Shown: positions 22,940 to 34,199 of the stretch, in pieces
How the letters are laid out: every line of letters begins with the position of its first letter
How positions within the stretch are numbered: position 1 is the first letter of the stretch
Assembly (NCBI RefSeq): GCF_022682495.2
Contig: NC_071398.1
Span: 90,733,705 to 90,797,704, forward strand
Length of the DNA: 64,000 nt
Origin: Desmodus rotundus
Lineage: Eukaryota > Chordata > Mammalia > Chiroptera > Phyllostomidae
Direction of reading: 5' to 3'
The notes under the pieces: model-generated
What the model saw: only the letters and a program-made list of their open reading frames with translations
The model's database searches: none
What the model was told of the DNA's origin: nothing
Made by a program: the position numbers and the translations under genes

Positions 22940-23482
22940 CCAGAACAGCTAGGCAATTAGAAAAACTTACTAAGTAACAAACCTTGTTGTGAACAAAGAA
23001 ACAGCAAATTAAATTGATAATGGAAAATCACTTTACACCCATCAAATGGGCAAAAGTTTTAAAAGTCTGACAATAGCAAGTGTTGACAAGGATGCATGCA
23101 GTACTATAAAAACTCTAGTGGACTGCTTGCTAGAGAAAAAGAGTGGGCATCCTCAAGCAAAGTCGTCAGTGTGCCTGCATGCTCGATGACTCAGCAATTC
23201 CATATGTAGGAGTTCATTCTTGTTTGTGTACAACAAGAAACATATGAGAGATTGCTCATGGTAGCATTGCTTTGATGGAAAAACCCTAAAACGAGCAACC
23301 TGAATGTACATCAATGGTAGAAAAATAAACTGTTAAGTAGATACAATGACAAACTATAACAGTGGAAATGAATAAACTATAGTTGTACACAGATGAAATT
23401 CAATGATATAGATTGAAAAAAACAGCTCATAGAAGAATATATACATTATGATCCATTTATTTAGTTATTTCCTCACTTGAGA
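22940..23482 (+). repeat. Old L1 3' end
   Basis: The series AATCACTTTACACCCATCAAATG, ACTCAGCAATTCCATATGTAG, GAAACATATGAGAGATTGCTC, and ACAGTGGAAATGAATAAAC..GTTGTACACAGATG is the classic old L1M ORF2 end and 3' UTR in sense orientation. Confidence 0.8.
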
Positions 23483-23487
23483 ACATT

Positions 23488-23728
23488 TTTTTTCATTGCT
23501 TTTAGAGAGAGAGAAAGGGAAAGAGGAAGGGATAGAAAGACACATGGATGTGAGAGAGGAACATTGATTAGTTGCCTCCCATACGCACCTGGACTGAGGA
23601 TCACAGACACACAGACTAGTAATCGAACACGCAACCTGGTTATGTCCCCTGACCAGGAATCAAACCCACAACCTTTTGCTTGTGGGATGGTGCTCCAACC
23701 AACTGACCCACACTGGCCAGGGCCCCCC
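23488..23728 (-). mobile_element. VES SINE, antisense
   Basis: Read on the minus strand it begins CCCTGGCCAGTGTGGGTCAG, contains GTGGGTTTGATTCCTGGTCA, a duplicated B-box-like GTTCGATTACTAG, and ends in a T/C-rich part and short A-rich tail. The repeated internal module makes it longer than the simplest VES copies. Confidence 0.9.
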
Positions 23729-24075
23729 CTTTTTATTTAAAGGTTAATAACAGAAGAAAAAGAGCAGGGTGTAAAATCTGAGCAAAACTTGGTTTTAGAA
23801 TCTTTGTAGATTCTTTTCCTGAAATTCTCTTGCCCTAACTTCACAAATTCTCATTCTTTCATCAAGGTAAAACTTAATTCGCTTCCTCTTTAATGCCTTC
23901 CTCAGTGACTCCATGTGAAGTTACTGCTCCCCCAATTCTTGACATATCTTTCCTTTGCAAACACACAACAGTACTGTGTCACAGCATGTGTCACCCCGTG
24001 TTGCAGATATTGGCACCATGTCCAAGCCAGTTGTGTATTAACTGCCTCTCCACGGGAAAAACAAAGAATAGAGAT
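23729..24075. other. Unassigned sequence, possibly L2-derived
   Basis: Pyrimidine-rich words (TTAATGCCTTCCTCAGTGAC) hint at an L2 3' fragment on the plus strand at about 23870-24000. No gene is seen. Confidence 0.35.
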
Positions 24076-24077
24076 CT

Positions 24078-24079
24078 GC

Positions 24080-24131
<52 letters not shown>

Positions 24132-24140
24132 ATCTTTCTA
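24078..24140 (+). repeat. Compound (CTGT)n(CTAT)n microsatellite
   Basis: About four CTGT units change into roughly ten CTAT units with slight decay at the right edge. This is the longest tetranucleotide repeat in the window and likely to vary in length between individuals. Confidence 0.95.
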
Positions 24141-25695
24141 TTATCTACATGCACTTAGGCTTATTATAAATTTTACTATTATAAAGAATGTATAGTGTAT
24201 AATTTCTAAATAATAATAAAATACACAATCGCCTTATGTGAATGCTATGTAGCCAAATTGATTCTCATGAAATATTTTTACTTTCAGCAAAAGCTTGAAT
24301 TCATGGCCAGTCTTACAATAATAAATAAGAAAAAGTGAAACAAAGACATATTGGAACTTCATTTGTTTATCAATAATTTTGCCAAAATGAACAATAGCTT
24401 TCAAGTAGTGGCAGAATATTATCTCAATTTTCTGTGCCATTTACAATGTAGTAGCTTCAGACACGATACACTTTGAGTTTTTACCTGCATTATTAACATT
24501 GTTTCTGTCACTGAAGTCTGACAGTTAACAAAACCATAAACCAAACACTGATTTGTAGTGTTTGCCAATTTCCATGGTGTACATTCTTCTACCATGGAAA
24601 ATTCAGGGATTTGACGTGACATCATTAAATGAGGAGTTGGAAGAAGACGCACATAGCACAGCATTATACAGTTTTTGTACCATACGTATAAGTAATTCCA
24701 AGAACATAGATAATAGTAAAATGTAGTAAATAGTAAAACAAAGTGTTAAGTAATTAAGAAGCAATGAATATTACTTTTCTTTGTAATATAGTTTACTCAA
24801 TTGTAAGTTTATATAATTTTTAAATAAATAGCTGTGTTCAACAACTCTTAAAATTTCTGAAAATGCAGTGACCAACATTTGTACAGTGTTTGTCTGCATG
24901 AGTCAGCTCCAACACGTGTCTCTGCATGTCTCCTAACTGAAATTAGCTCTTTTGTGGTAGGACACGTCTTATTAGTTTTCTCTCCTGGTGACTATTATCG
25001 CCCATGGAATATAAAAGGCATTTAATAAAGGTTGGCCGAATGAATGAACAAATCCATACACTGCAGGGCATCTTTGCAAAAGTTCTGGGAGTGCACAGCA
25101 CCTAAGCCTTGTAGGCCTCCATCAGGGTCTGGGTCTCTCCCACACCTAGGATCGGTTGTTGTATGCCCACACCCAGACAGCAGTAAGGTGTACACCTGAC
25201 TTACATGGCAGGGAGAAGGGCTTGCAACTGACAACCAGAGAGTAAAGGAAGAGCCCAGGGCTCTCGACCTAAAAGAATAGTTTGTAAGACACATGTTCAA
25301 AGGCAGGCCAAGTGCCGTGTGCTGAAGTGTGTGTGTGTGGGGGGGGGCAGTGTGGGAGGATCATTTGAATTTCCTCATGTGGCTTTGAAACACATCATAT
25401 TAGGCTTTCCCCCTACTGATTTACCTTGCTTATGATCGAACTGCATGTTTGACTTTACAGAGTGTTAATACAGGTGTGCTTACCGTCAGTACATATACAA
25501 GAGTGAAAGGAGATAGTTTGTTCCTAGCAGAAACCAGTTTGCAATTAAACGTTAAGTTTTGGGTATTTTGTCTATTTTAAGAGTCAGAACCAGGAACAAA
25601 ACGGATAACTGAATGCATCCTAGGTTCTTGCAATGCACCCCAAACAGAAACCAGCCTACAGGTGTTGCTTCATGAGCTCCCACTGCTGTCAGAGT
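24141..25695. other. AT-rich unassigned sequence, then mixed sequence
   Basis: 24150-24890 is strongly AT-rich and may be an old, unrecognised transposon. Near 25015-25050, GGCATTTAATAAAGGTTGGCC..GAATGAATGAAC resembles an L2 3' terminus. A GT/G-rich run lies at about 25327-25348. No coding exon is supported. Confidence 0.4.
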
Positions 25696-25699
25696 AAAC

Positions 25700-26125
25700 G
25701 CTTGCTGCGGTCTGACTGCTGCCTGCCGTGCCCACAGCCCAGTAGCTTTCTGCCCCCTGCTCTTTCTAGTCCTCTGACACCCCAGGCTCCTCCTCTCCTC
25801 AAAGTCTTTGACAGTCCCTGTTGTCTAAATCGTCTTCTTCTGGTTCCTGAAAAGGATGACTCCTTTCCATTCTTCAGGTGTCAGCTCAGATGACACCATC
25901 TCAGAGAACCCCTTGCTGACCTAAGTCGTCCACCCTCATTTATTTTACCCACCACCCTATTTATCTCCTTCATCACACTTACAACCAGCTTTAATTATTT
26001 TGTTTACTTGATTATTGCTGGCTCCCCCATTAATGTAATTTCCTTCTGGTTAAGGATCTTGTGTGTTCTGACACTACTCTAGCCTCATCCTTCAGCATAT
26101 TCATAGAATGGATGAACGAAAATGT
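25700..26125 (+). repeat. L2 LINE 3' end
   Basis: TTCAGGTGTCAGCTCAGATGAC..CATCTCAGAGAACCCC, then CACACTTACAACCAGCTTTAA and a degenerate tail (ATAGAATGGATGAACG) follow the L2 3' region in sense orientation. Confidence 0.75.
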
Positions 26126-26146
26126 AAGAGAGGATTCCTCAAGACA

Positions 26147-26321
26147 GGAGGTCCCAAGCTTCACCATGTAAAGGAATCAGCTGGAAGTCTTTAAAAATCA
26201 AGACTGCTCAACCTTCACTCCCAGAGTTCCTGATTCTGAATGTCTAGGCAGAAGCATTTGTAATAACTTCCCAAATGCAGCTAATGCTGCTGGTCCAGGG
26301 ACCACAGTTTGAGGGACACTG
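26147..26321. mobile_element. MER5A-like hAT element
   Basis: AGGAATCAGCTGGAAGTCTTT..AAAAATC, AGTTCCTGATTCTGAATG and CACAGTTTGAGGGACACTG follow the MER5A consensus, including its right terminus. Confidence 0.78.
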
Positions 26322-26325
26322 CTTG

Positions 26326-26745
26326 AGATCTGTACTCCATTAGAGTACATTGTTGGCCAGTCACAGGGAGGAGGCTGGTAGGGGGCTCAAACTGAGCAAG
26401 AACAGAAGTCAAGGTGATTGACCTCAAAGGTACTGTGGAAAAGGTAAGGGCTCTAGGACAATGGTCAGATCTCTTTCTATTCAGAGATGCTGGGCTCCTG
26501 AGATAAAAGGCAGCTCTTTCAATGAGGAAACCATGGTGGACAAACAGATCTTTCTTTGTTCAGCTGCCAGAATAAGCAGAGCTGAATAATGGTTCTCAGG
26601 CCCCCACACTGAACATCCATTCCATTCGGGAACCGAGGTGGTGGCCTGTATTCTAAATCAATTCTGGCTTCAGCAATGCCCAAAGATCTGAGCCAGAGGT
26701 TAAAAAGTGGGTAAAGGAGAAATTACCATCTTCATCCAGGGATAG
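26326..26745. other. Unassigned sequence
   Basis: No named repeat or coding sequence is seen. Confidence 0.4.
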
Positions 26746-26759
26746 TTTCCCCCACGTAT

Positions 26760-26896
26760 ATTCTGAAGAATATTTGTTCTGTAGAGTCACACCATGACAA
26801 AGGAGTTTCATGGTCAAATGAAATGAGAGGATGCTGAAAGAAGCTATGTCCCCTTTTTGGAGACTTGCAGTACACATGTGAGAAGTCCTGTAGTCA
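26760..26896 (-). other. Weak candidate exon
   Basis: On the minus strand the acceptor-like tgatttcttgactacag is followed by a frame containing HMCTASLQKGDIASFSILSF. It reads on to a GT donor in GATG|GTAATT. Length, acceptor and donor are plausible, but third positions are not clearly coding-like and I recognise no family. The frame runs on past the donor to about 26653. It may be chance. Exon edges are approximate. Confidence 0.2.
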
Positions 26897-26899
26897 AGA

Positions 26900-27600
26900 A
26901 ATCAGTTTAAGATTAAGCTCAGTCTTTGGTAGTAGAAGCAAACGGCATCTCTGCTTATAACACATATTCTGTGGCACATTTTTAGAAAGGCACTGCCTTT
27001 GGATACCTTCTCTCTTGTTCTTTTTTTCTGGGATGGAAACTTTATGTGGGCATATAGGAATAATCTGATTCACACTAGGCAGCCTCGGGCCTCAATCCCC
27101 AGAAAGGCAGGAGAGGAAGTATGCAGACCCCCTTCCAGTTCTCCTCCCTTCCAGTTGTGAAGCTGCCTGGAGATATGACCTTACTTGCTGCCAGGGTGGG
27201 GAACAGGGGATGCTCTTTAATGGGGCAGTTAGGGTGGGAGGAAGAGGAGGAGGAAGCTCTGGGAGTAGGCGATAGGCAGCCAGGAAAAGTGCTGGCCTAG
27301 GGAATGGCAAGTGGAATTTTCCTCTGAAAATCCTTTTGAACTAAGTGGATTTGAATGTTGTACTCTGGTTGCCTAGCTCCCATGGCTAAGTGATTAGGTC
27401 TTCATTTTCCAGTAATGATTAACATTGCTGTAGTCACTGCAGTTTGGGGACAATTGGTGTCAATGTGGTGATGGAAACAAGGAGGAAGCCCTTCCGCAAA
27501 ATCTGCTTTGCACTTCTGACTGCTGGTGGGAGAGGAGGAACCCTAAAATATACTTGTATTGGGGAGGATTGTTCTGCCTTCAATCACTTCTCAGTGTCTC
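26900..27600. other. Unassigned sequence
   Basis: A purine-rich patch lies at about 27235-27265. No gene or named repeat is seen. Confidence 0.4.
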
Positions 27601-27601
27601 A

Positions 27602-27829
27602 TTTTTTTTAGATTTTATTTATTTATTTTTAGAGAGAAGGGAAAGGAGGGAGAAAGAGGAGGAGAGAAACATCACTGCATGAGAGAAACACCCATTGGTT
27701 GCCTCTTGCATGCCTCAAACTGGGGACCTGACCCACAGCCCAGGCATGTGCCCTGACTGGGAATTGAACCTCAGCAACCTTTAGGTTTGCAGGCTGACAC
27801 TCAATCCACTGAGCCACACCAGCCAGGGC
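27602..27829 (-). mobile_element. VES SINE, antisense
   Basis: The minus strand begins GCCCTGGCTGGTGTGGCTCAG and carries GGTTCAATTCCCAGTCAGG. Its tail ends in A-rich sequence (TTTTTTTTAGATTTTATTTA on the plus strand). The flanking ctcagtgtct (27590-27599, and again at the other edge ending at 27838) is a 10-bp target-site duplication. Confidence 0.93.
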
Positions 27830-29270
27830 TCAGTGTCTTCTTATAATCGTTTAATGAAACACCCATTGGGGGCTAATGGATGATGTTTTCATTAGCCATT
27901 CTAGTGAAACTCCAGAAATGATGCTTTTTTTCAATGAGAAAGCAGAGGCTGAGAGGCCCAAACCTTTTCAGGGCAGCAGCAGGGAAACTGTGGTCTCTTG
28001 AATCCTAACCTGTTGGAGGCCTCTGATGCCTCCTGGCATGCTGTCTGGGTCCTCCATTTCACTACGAATAAACAAGTTGGCTCTGATAACCAGGTGAGGT
28101 CAAAAAGTCATAGCCCTGGTGTGGGATGCCATTTTTACAATCACTGCACACCCAGAGCAACCTGCCAGCTCCAAAAGCATGGCTTTGATTTTTTATTTTG
28201 TCTCCAAAGCTTTGCTCTCTTTTCCCTTCCTCCCTGGCTTCTTTCCTTCCACCCTCCTTTCCTTTCTCTTAATGAAAAAGGAAAGGATAACAAAACATTG
28301 CTCATCTGAGAGAGGTAACAATAGAAAGCCATCAGAATGCATTTGAGAATAAAAGGAAAGCTTTCTTTTCTATGACACAGTACCTGTCACAGAATGTCAA
28401 AACACGGGGGAACTGCGGGGATTTTCCTGACACACCCACTCAAGGACAATGGTGGCCCAAAGGCTAAACTCTTGCACAGAACTCTTAATCACAGCCCTGC
28501 CTCCTTCTACTATTCCAGGCTGGACATGGGAGCAATATTTGTTACGTAATTTCACAAGTCCCTCTGGAGCTCTCTCTGAAGCAAGGTATGACACGATCCT
28601 TTTTGCAACCTCTAAGAGCATCCTCTGGATTGCACTCAGGACTCAGTCAGCTTGGGTATAGTCGTGGGCTGAGGTGGGGACAAGAGGACCAGCCTGCTAA
28701 GAAGGGCTGCTTGTCCTAAAACTAAAGGCATTGAAAACATGCTTGATGCCTTCTGGGCACCCAGTTGAAATTAGTTTGCCAAAACTAGAGGGTCTGAGGT
28801 TTCTGTGATGGAGGAAGAGGGAACTGAGCAAGGTATGGAATACTTTAGGCTCAGGGAAAGCTGCCAGGACTCTTGAAGCCTCTGTGGAGCAGCATCTTTC
28901 AGGAAGTGATGATGGCCAAGTTCACATTCTGGGCCTCAGCCACGCTGTGAAAAGTTGTCTCTTACAAAGGATGCAAATCGGGCTTGTAACTGAAGCAAAA
29001 ACTACTCAGGCCATTCCCCTTTCAAGGGGCATTTCCCTGCTCATAGTTTAGTGTCATTGGATGCTGTGCAGCCAGTGATGCAGAGTGGCAATGTCTGTTC
29101 TAGACAATTTTTCCCTTATCTTTGTGACAGAGGAATGTTCTATTATTATATGGACTTTTTAATGATTGGCAATGTTATCAAGTATCAGTTGTTTATTTGT
29201 TAGCCACATTCTTAAAAATTAATGTGTAATGACAGGAACTGTTGATTATACCTGGGACTACAGTAATAAA
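27830..29270. other. Unassigned sequence with a CT-rich patch
   Basis: A TTCCCTTCC/CTTTCC-rich tract lies at about 28215-28270. No coding exon or named repeat is recognised. Confidence 0.4.
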
Positions 29271-29276
29271 ATCTTC

Positions 29277-29485
29277 AGCCCTGGCTGAGTGGCTCAGTTG
29301 GTTTGAGTGTAGTTCCATACACCAAAAGGTTGTGAGTTTGACTACAGGTCAGGGCACATAGCTAGGTTGTAAGTTCGATCCCCAGTCGGGGTGTGTGTTT
29401 CTCTCTCATCCATGTTTCTCTCTTTTTTCTTCCTTCCTCTCTCTCTAAAATCAATAAACATATCCTCAGGTGAGAATTTAAAAAA
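29277..29485 (+). mobile_element. VES SINE
   Basis: GCCCTGGCTGAGTGGCTCAG, two B-box-like stretches (GAGTTTGACTACAGG and AAGTTCGATCCCCAG), a CT-rich section and an A-rich end (AAAATCAATAAACA) identify a VES copy with a duplicated internal module, like the copy at 23.5 kb. Confidence 0.9.
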
Positions 29486-30160
29486 TAATCTTTAATATAC
29501 AGTATAGAGATAGAGTGATGGAGAGGACAGGGAGGATAAAAGCAAGAAAAAGGAAGGGAACATAGAGACACAGAGTTCTGCTGTGTTACTGTTGGGGTCT
29601 CTAAAATCCTGGCAAAGTCCTCACCTAATCATGTATGTAGTTTTCTCTAGGCCCAAAGTATCAATGAATAAGAGTTAAAAAGCAAGGGAAAGCACATTTT
29701 TTTAGAGTAGGGGTAAAAATATGTGTTTAGGGCCTCAAGGTGAATTCCCGTGACTGAACTTTCTCACACAGGACAGAACACAACTCGACGAGTATCTTAG
29801 TTACAGCCACAAACAGAAGCGGTCATCAGGACCCTCAGATTTCTAAGCACAAAAAGATCACCAAATGCTACTGTGGGGGACGTTAGAGGTTGTCTAGTCC
29901 TTTCTTCTGCCTTTTTGCTCTCAGACAATAAGTAAATTGGAAAGGAGGGAGCTCCTGCCTCTGATTTTTGTCCTAAGTATCCTGAAATGAGGGTGATGTC
30001 CTGGCCACCAAGCTGCTATCAGTCTATTCTAGAGCTTAGCTTTAAAGGAAGCCGCCACATGAATGAGAGTGAGTCACGTTATTGACACATGGCACTGTGT
30101 CTGACACAGTGCTGAGCACCTCGTTTAAGGTTTCATTTATGTAATAAATTCTACAGTATT
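29486..30160. other. Unassigned sequence
   Basis: No gene or confidently named repeat is seen. Confidence 0.4.
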
Positions 30161-30164
30161 TCCT

Positions 30165-30400
30165 AGTTATATGGCAGCAAGTTACTTTGCTTCTGTCTCA
30201 GTTGTCTCTATTATTATTATTATTATTATTTATATCTATTTTTTAAAATTTTAGTTTTTCATTACAGTTGACATTATATTTCAGGTTGATCACTTTGTAA
30301 GTGACATAAATGTCTAATCACTGGGTTGTATACCTGACACTAACATAAATCTCAATTTTCTTATCTACAAAATTGATAAGAAATGGAAAGGACTGCCAGG
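30165..30400 (+). repeat. MIR SINE split by an L1 insertion
   Basis: The left part (GCAAGTTACTTTGCTTCTG..TCTCAGTTGTCT, ending at 30207) and right part (TCTCAATTTTCTTATCTACA.. from 30350) form one continuous MIR core once the 142-bp insertion at 30208-30349 is removed. Confidence 0.7.
30208..30349 (-). mobile_element. Short L1 3' end with 5' inversion (twin priming)
   Basis: On the minus strand, an inverted piece of L1 3' UTR (30286-30349) is followed by the L1 3' terminus in sense (30285 down to about 30251). An A-rich tail then runs into an (AAT)n microsatellite, seen on the plus strand as TTA repeats at 30208-30231. tctcagttgtct (30196-30207) and tctcaattttct (30350-30361) match at 10 of 12 positions and look like the target-site duplication. 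The L1 type resembles the copy at 54.8 kb. Confidence 0.72.
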
Positions 30401-31300
30401 TAAGTGCTTTTCTGGGCTTCTTTGTATTAAAGAGCTGACCAGAAGAGAAACACCTCAAAGCAACCAGTATTCTGTTCCAAAGCATTATAAGAAATCATCA
30501 GGAATTTTCCACTTAAGATCCTATCTGTGGCAAAGGTAAACCTAGAATGAATTGAGTTTGAAGGCAGTCTGACTTGATGACTCCTTTCCAGGCAATACTG
30601 TGAAGGGATCATCTGAGAGCTGAATATCTGATACACCCTCAGAGGGTATCCACCACCACCCATCAGGAATATGGGTGGTGGTGGATAATCCTTTTGTAGT
30701 TCAGAGTTCTTCCCAATGTCTTGCTTAGAATCTCTTTTGTTTTAGCATAAACTGTGCTCTCTTCCCTAGTCAGTGAGCACTGCTACGAGACACACATGAA
30801 CTAGTAGCCACATCCAGTTGCATTTTAAGTTCTGTCAGCTGCTTTACCAGCCTGGTCAAGTTATCTATGGTCTTGAAGTATTATGGAACGGTGGGCCTAG
30901 AAAACCAAGGCCTGAAGAAGTCTGATACCTGGCTGTGACACTGTAGCTAAGAGGGGCCACGAACTGGGTTTCAACTCAAGTTTTCTGAGTCACAAATGTA
31001 GGATTATTTCTCCTCTTACTGGGCATGTGTCCAAAGAAGAATTCTTCAGGCATCTCCAAGGGCCGGACAGACATCTTTGCTTGGGAGTCAGAAGACCTAG
31101 TCCCAATCTTGGTCTTTCGAATTGCTCCCCTGCAGACTGCAAAGACAGTAGAGACTTTATGTGCTGTTGAGGGATACCAAATATCACAGGTGAGACAGGA
31201 ATACCCCTTGGATATTTGTGTTTTTTTTTTTAATGGAGGGAAGTGTTTTCACCCAATTTTTAAAAGGGGGTCCAGGACTTAAAAAAAAAAAAAGCTAAGT
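30401..31300. other. Unassigned sequence with weak MIR-like parts
   Basis: Possible antisense MIR near 30900-31000 (CCTGGCTGTGACACTGTAGC) and a sense MIR-type head near 31075-31110 (TTGGGAGTCAGAAGACC). A CCACCACCACCCAT/GGGTGGTGGTGG inverted pair lies at about 30650-30683. T and A homopolymer runs flank 31220-31295. Confidence 0.4.
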
Positions 31301-31500
31301 AATTCATTTATTCAGCAAGTACTTTTTAAGTGCTTATTGTATGTGAAGTACTCTACTAGGCCCAGAGACTATAATTGAAATAAAATAGACATGATCCCTA
31401 CCTTCATAGCACTTAGAGAGGACTAATGATAAAATAATAATAACATGTGAAATAACACCTATGACAGACTAAAAGAAAAAAGAACAGGTAAAAAGCTACT
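31300..31500 (-). repeat. L2 LINE 3' end, antisense
   Basis: ATTCATTTATTCAGCAAGTAC..GTGCTTATTGTATGTG, ACATGATCCCTACCTTCATAG and the following A-rich sequence are the reverse complement of the L2 3' terminus. Confidence 0.7.
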
Positions 31501-32770
31501 GATCTAACTAGACTTTGCATTTCTTTCCGGACTTAATATTTGAACTTTCCTCTTCTGAAAAAGTCAAACCCCTCTAGAAACAGAGTCAGTTTAACTTCTC
31601 AGCTGTGATTTTAAGGTATGTAGTTAAGTCGCTAAATCCTCTGACTCCCCACCCCCCACCAACTTAAATAGGGATGTTTGCTCAGCCAGGCTGATTAGAT
31701 TAACCCTTCCTCCCAGCCTCTCAGGCAGGCAAGATGATTCCAGATCTCTTGAAATAAAAGCAAGTCTGTGTGGCCAGGATCAACAAGTACTTTCCCCTTG
31801 CGGAATCTCCCTGCGGCTTCCCGCTGCTGCTTGTGTAAGACTGACTGATCTGAAAGCCCAGAAAGACAAACCACCAAGAAAGCTGGTGAACTTTTAAAGT
31901 TTGTAAATTCTCATAATGAGGATATTGTTCAGAATTTTATCTCAGATCAGGTTTTTGTTCTTGCCGAGTAGACTTTTCATATGTGCACATCTATTGTTTA
32001 AAAATGCATGTGATTTATACCCCTCCCCTCCATTTCTAATCCTTAACAAACTCACAGAACAATGAGACATTGTACAACCAGAACTGTTTCTCTTTCTAAA
32101 TTGGCGTTGTCCTAAACTTACCTTGGGGGTGGGCAGTACAAAGAAGGGGTGACCTGTTGAAAGTCTTACAACTCAATGGTGAAGCTGAAATTTGACTCTA
32201 GAACACCTGATTGCTGGGTGTCTGCTCTCTAGGCACCAGATTAGATCCAATGGCCTCACTCAGATTACCCATGCGTGTGCACACAATGTTATCAGAATGC
32301 TGGAGGGTCAGCTGATTAGGATTTTCAGTCCTTACTAATTCTAGAAAAAGTGTCACACAAATAGCTGAAAGGCCATTTCTGACTTAGAGAAAACCAGACT
32401 GGCAATTAAACATGAGTGCATGGTTGTAATACTTTGAAGTGACAACACAAACGCAAGTAAATGAAATTTGAAATGAAGGTACAGATACCACTTAGAGGGT
32501 GAATAAGGAAAGGTTAAAGATGATGTATGATTAAGGTACCAGGTCAGTATCTGAAGTTCTGTTGATTTTTCAAAGGGGGTCTGAATTGGTTTGAACTCAG
32601 CTGATGCTATCTCTTTTCCATTACCTTGCTTCCTGCCTCCATCTGCCCCTCCATCTCTCCCTTCCATCCATTCATATCTTGGGTCTGGTAGGGAGGTGAC
32701 ATCTCCTTTCCTGAGAGGCTCTTTAGGAATACACTTCAGGTCATGGCATTCTAGCCTTAGAAATGAGTTA
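31501..32770. other. Mostly unassigned sequence
   Basis: A weak antisense MIR-like stretch lies at about 32150-32240 (GGTGAAGCTGAAATTTGAC). No gene; the minus-strand frame at 32353-32823 starts inside a VES SINE. Confidence 0.4.
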
Positions 32771-32773
32771 GCT

Positions 32774-32995
32774 CTGCCCTGGCTGGTGTGGTTCAGTGAA
32801 GTGAGCACTGGCCTGCTGACCAAGAGGTTGCTGGTTCAATGCCCAGTCAGGGCACAGGCCTGGGTTGTGGACCAAGTCCCCAGTTGGGAGCGTGCCAGAT
32901 GCAACCAATCAACATATTAGAGGCAACCAATCGATGTTTCTCTCCCTCTCTTCCTCTTTTCCCTTCTCTCTAAAAATAAATGAATAAAATAAAAT
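32774..32995 (+). mobile_element. VES SINE with perfect target-site duplication
   Basis: It begins CTGCCCTGGCTGGTGTGGTTCAG, with GGTTCAATGCCCAGTCAGGG, a CT-rich stretch and an A-rich end (AAAAATAAATGAATAAAATA). It is flanked by the identical 15-mer agaaatgagttagct at 32759-32773 and 32996-33010. The intact duplication marks a relatively recent L1-mediated insertion. Confidence 0.96.
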
Positions 32996-33010
32996 AGAAA
33001 TGAGTTAGCT

Positions 33011-34195
33011 TTTGGAGTCTCAATCCCCCAGCAAGGGCATGAGAAAGTGTCAGAAAAGGAAATGGCCTGAACTGGAGAGAAAAATCAGACTTTTTAACCC
33101 CGAGAGCTACTATTTCTGGACAGCCAGGCACCAGTATCTATGCTCACTGCTGAGAAGGTTTCATGCACAGAGGGAACTACATTAGGCACTGTGTCTGCAC
33201 ATCTCTTAAGCCCATGCAGCATTGGTCCCTTGGCTAGGGACAGCAGGGAGGGGGCTGTCTTGCATTAGGAGAGACTGAATGTCAAACTGAATAGGGGACT
33301 CTTCCTTCACAGTTATTGTGACTCAGCCAATTCCAGGATTTAAGCTCAGGCCTGTTAAATCAGCTCCAGATTTAATTCTTCTGGGAAATGCGATCTGATC
33401 TGTTGGGGATACTTATTTCTAAACAGAAATGGCACTAATTTTATTTTGGTGTAGTTGCTATGTAGCATGCTTCCTATAACCCTTGGCACAAGGAGAAAGG
33501 GTAGTGGTCAGACATTTGCTATCACCTAATTCACCTTTGTTTTTTATGTTCTGCCTGTTACCTGAGGTCACTGTCATACCTCTCACTCTCTTGACCCCAC
33601 ACATACACGACCAAACCCTCTCTTGGTTTTCAAGTTGTGACACGATTGAAACGCTTGTATGAATTTTCATATACAGGCTAGCCTTTGTATGCCGTGTGCT
33701 AAGGCTCAACATTTGCCTTGAGTAAATAAGGAAGTGCGGTTAGAAAATTCATTTGTTAGGATCTTACGTCTTAAACTAGACCAGCACCTTTTGTTATTAC
33801 TGTTGTGTGTGTGCGCTTTAATGTGGTACACACAAGCTTGCCTTTCTGACTTTTAATTGTGAATGCGTTGTTGTTGACACCCCTAGAATAAATTGCTACC
33901 CTTTCTTTAATCAGTAAGACAAATGCACGTGCCATTTTAGGCTGGCTCACTTGTTCATCGCTGTGAGTGATTTGCTTAGGGCTACCTTCCCAACACTTCT
34001 TTGGCCCCAGTGCATAGGCATACTCCACTCAGGAATGGAGTCCTGGCTTGGGAGCTGGCGAATTCCTTACATATTTCAGGAGTGCATGCCCACAGGCAGA
34101 CAGAGAGGATGGACACATCTGCTGGCTTAAAACTCTGGGAACAAGTTCCAAACCAATGCCCAGAGAGCTGATTTACTGGCTAAAGTCTCAGAGAG
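33011..34195. other. Unassigned sequence
   Basis: No repeat family or exon is recognised. The minus-strand frames at 33458-33712 and 33771-34028 have no domain or splice support. Confidence 0.4.
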
Positions 34196-34199
34196 ACTA

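Noticed and set aside
24078..24140. Possible CRISPR-like direct repeats
   Set aside because: It is a tetranucleotide microsatellite with no spacers, in a vertebrate genome.
32353..32823. 156-codon minus-strand frame
   Set aside because: It begins inside an antisense VES SINE and continues through sequence without coding character or splice sites.
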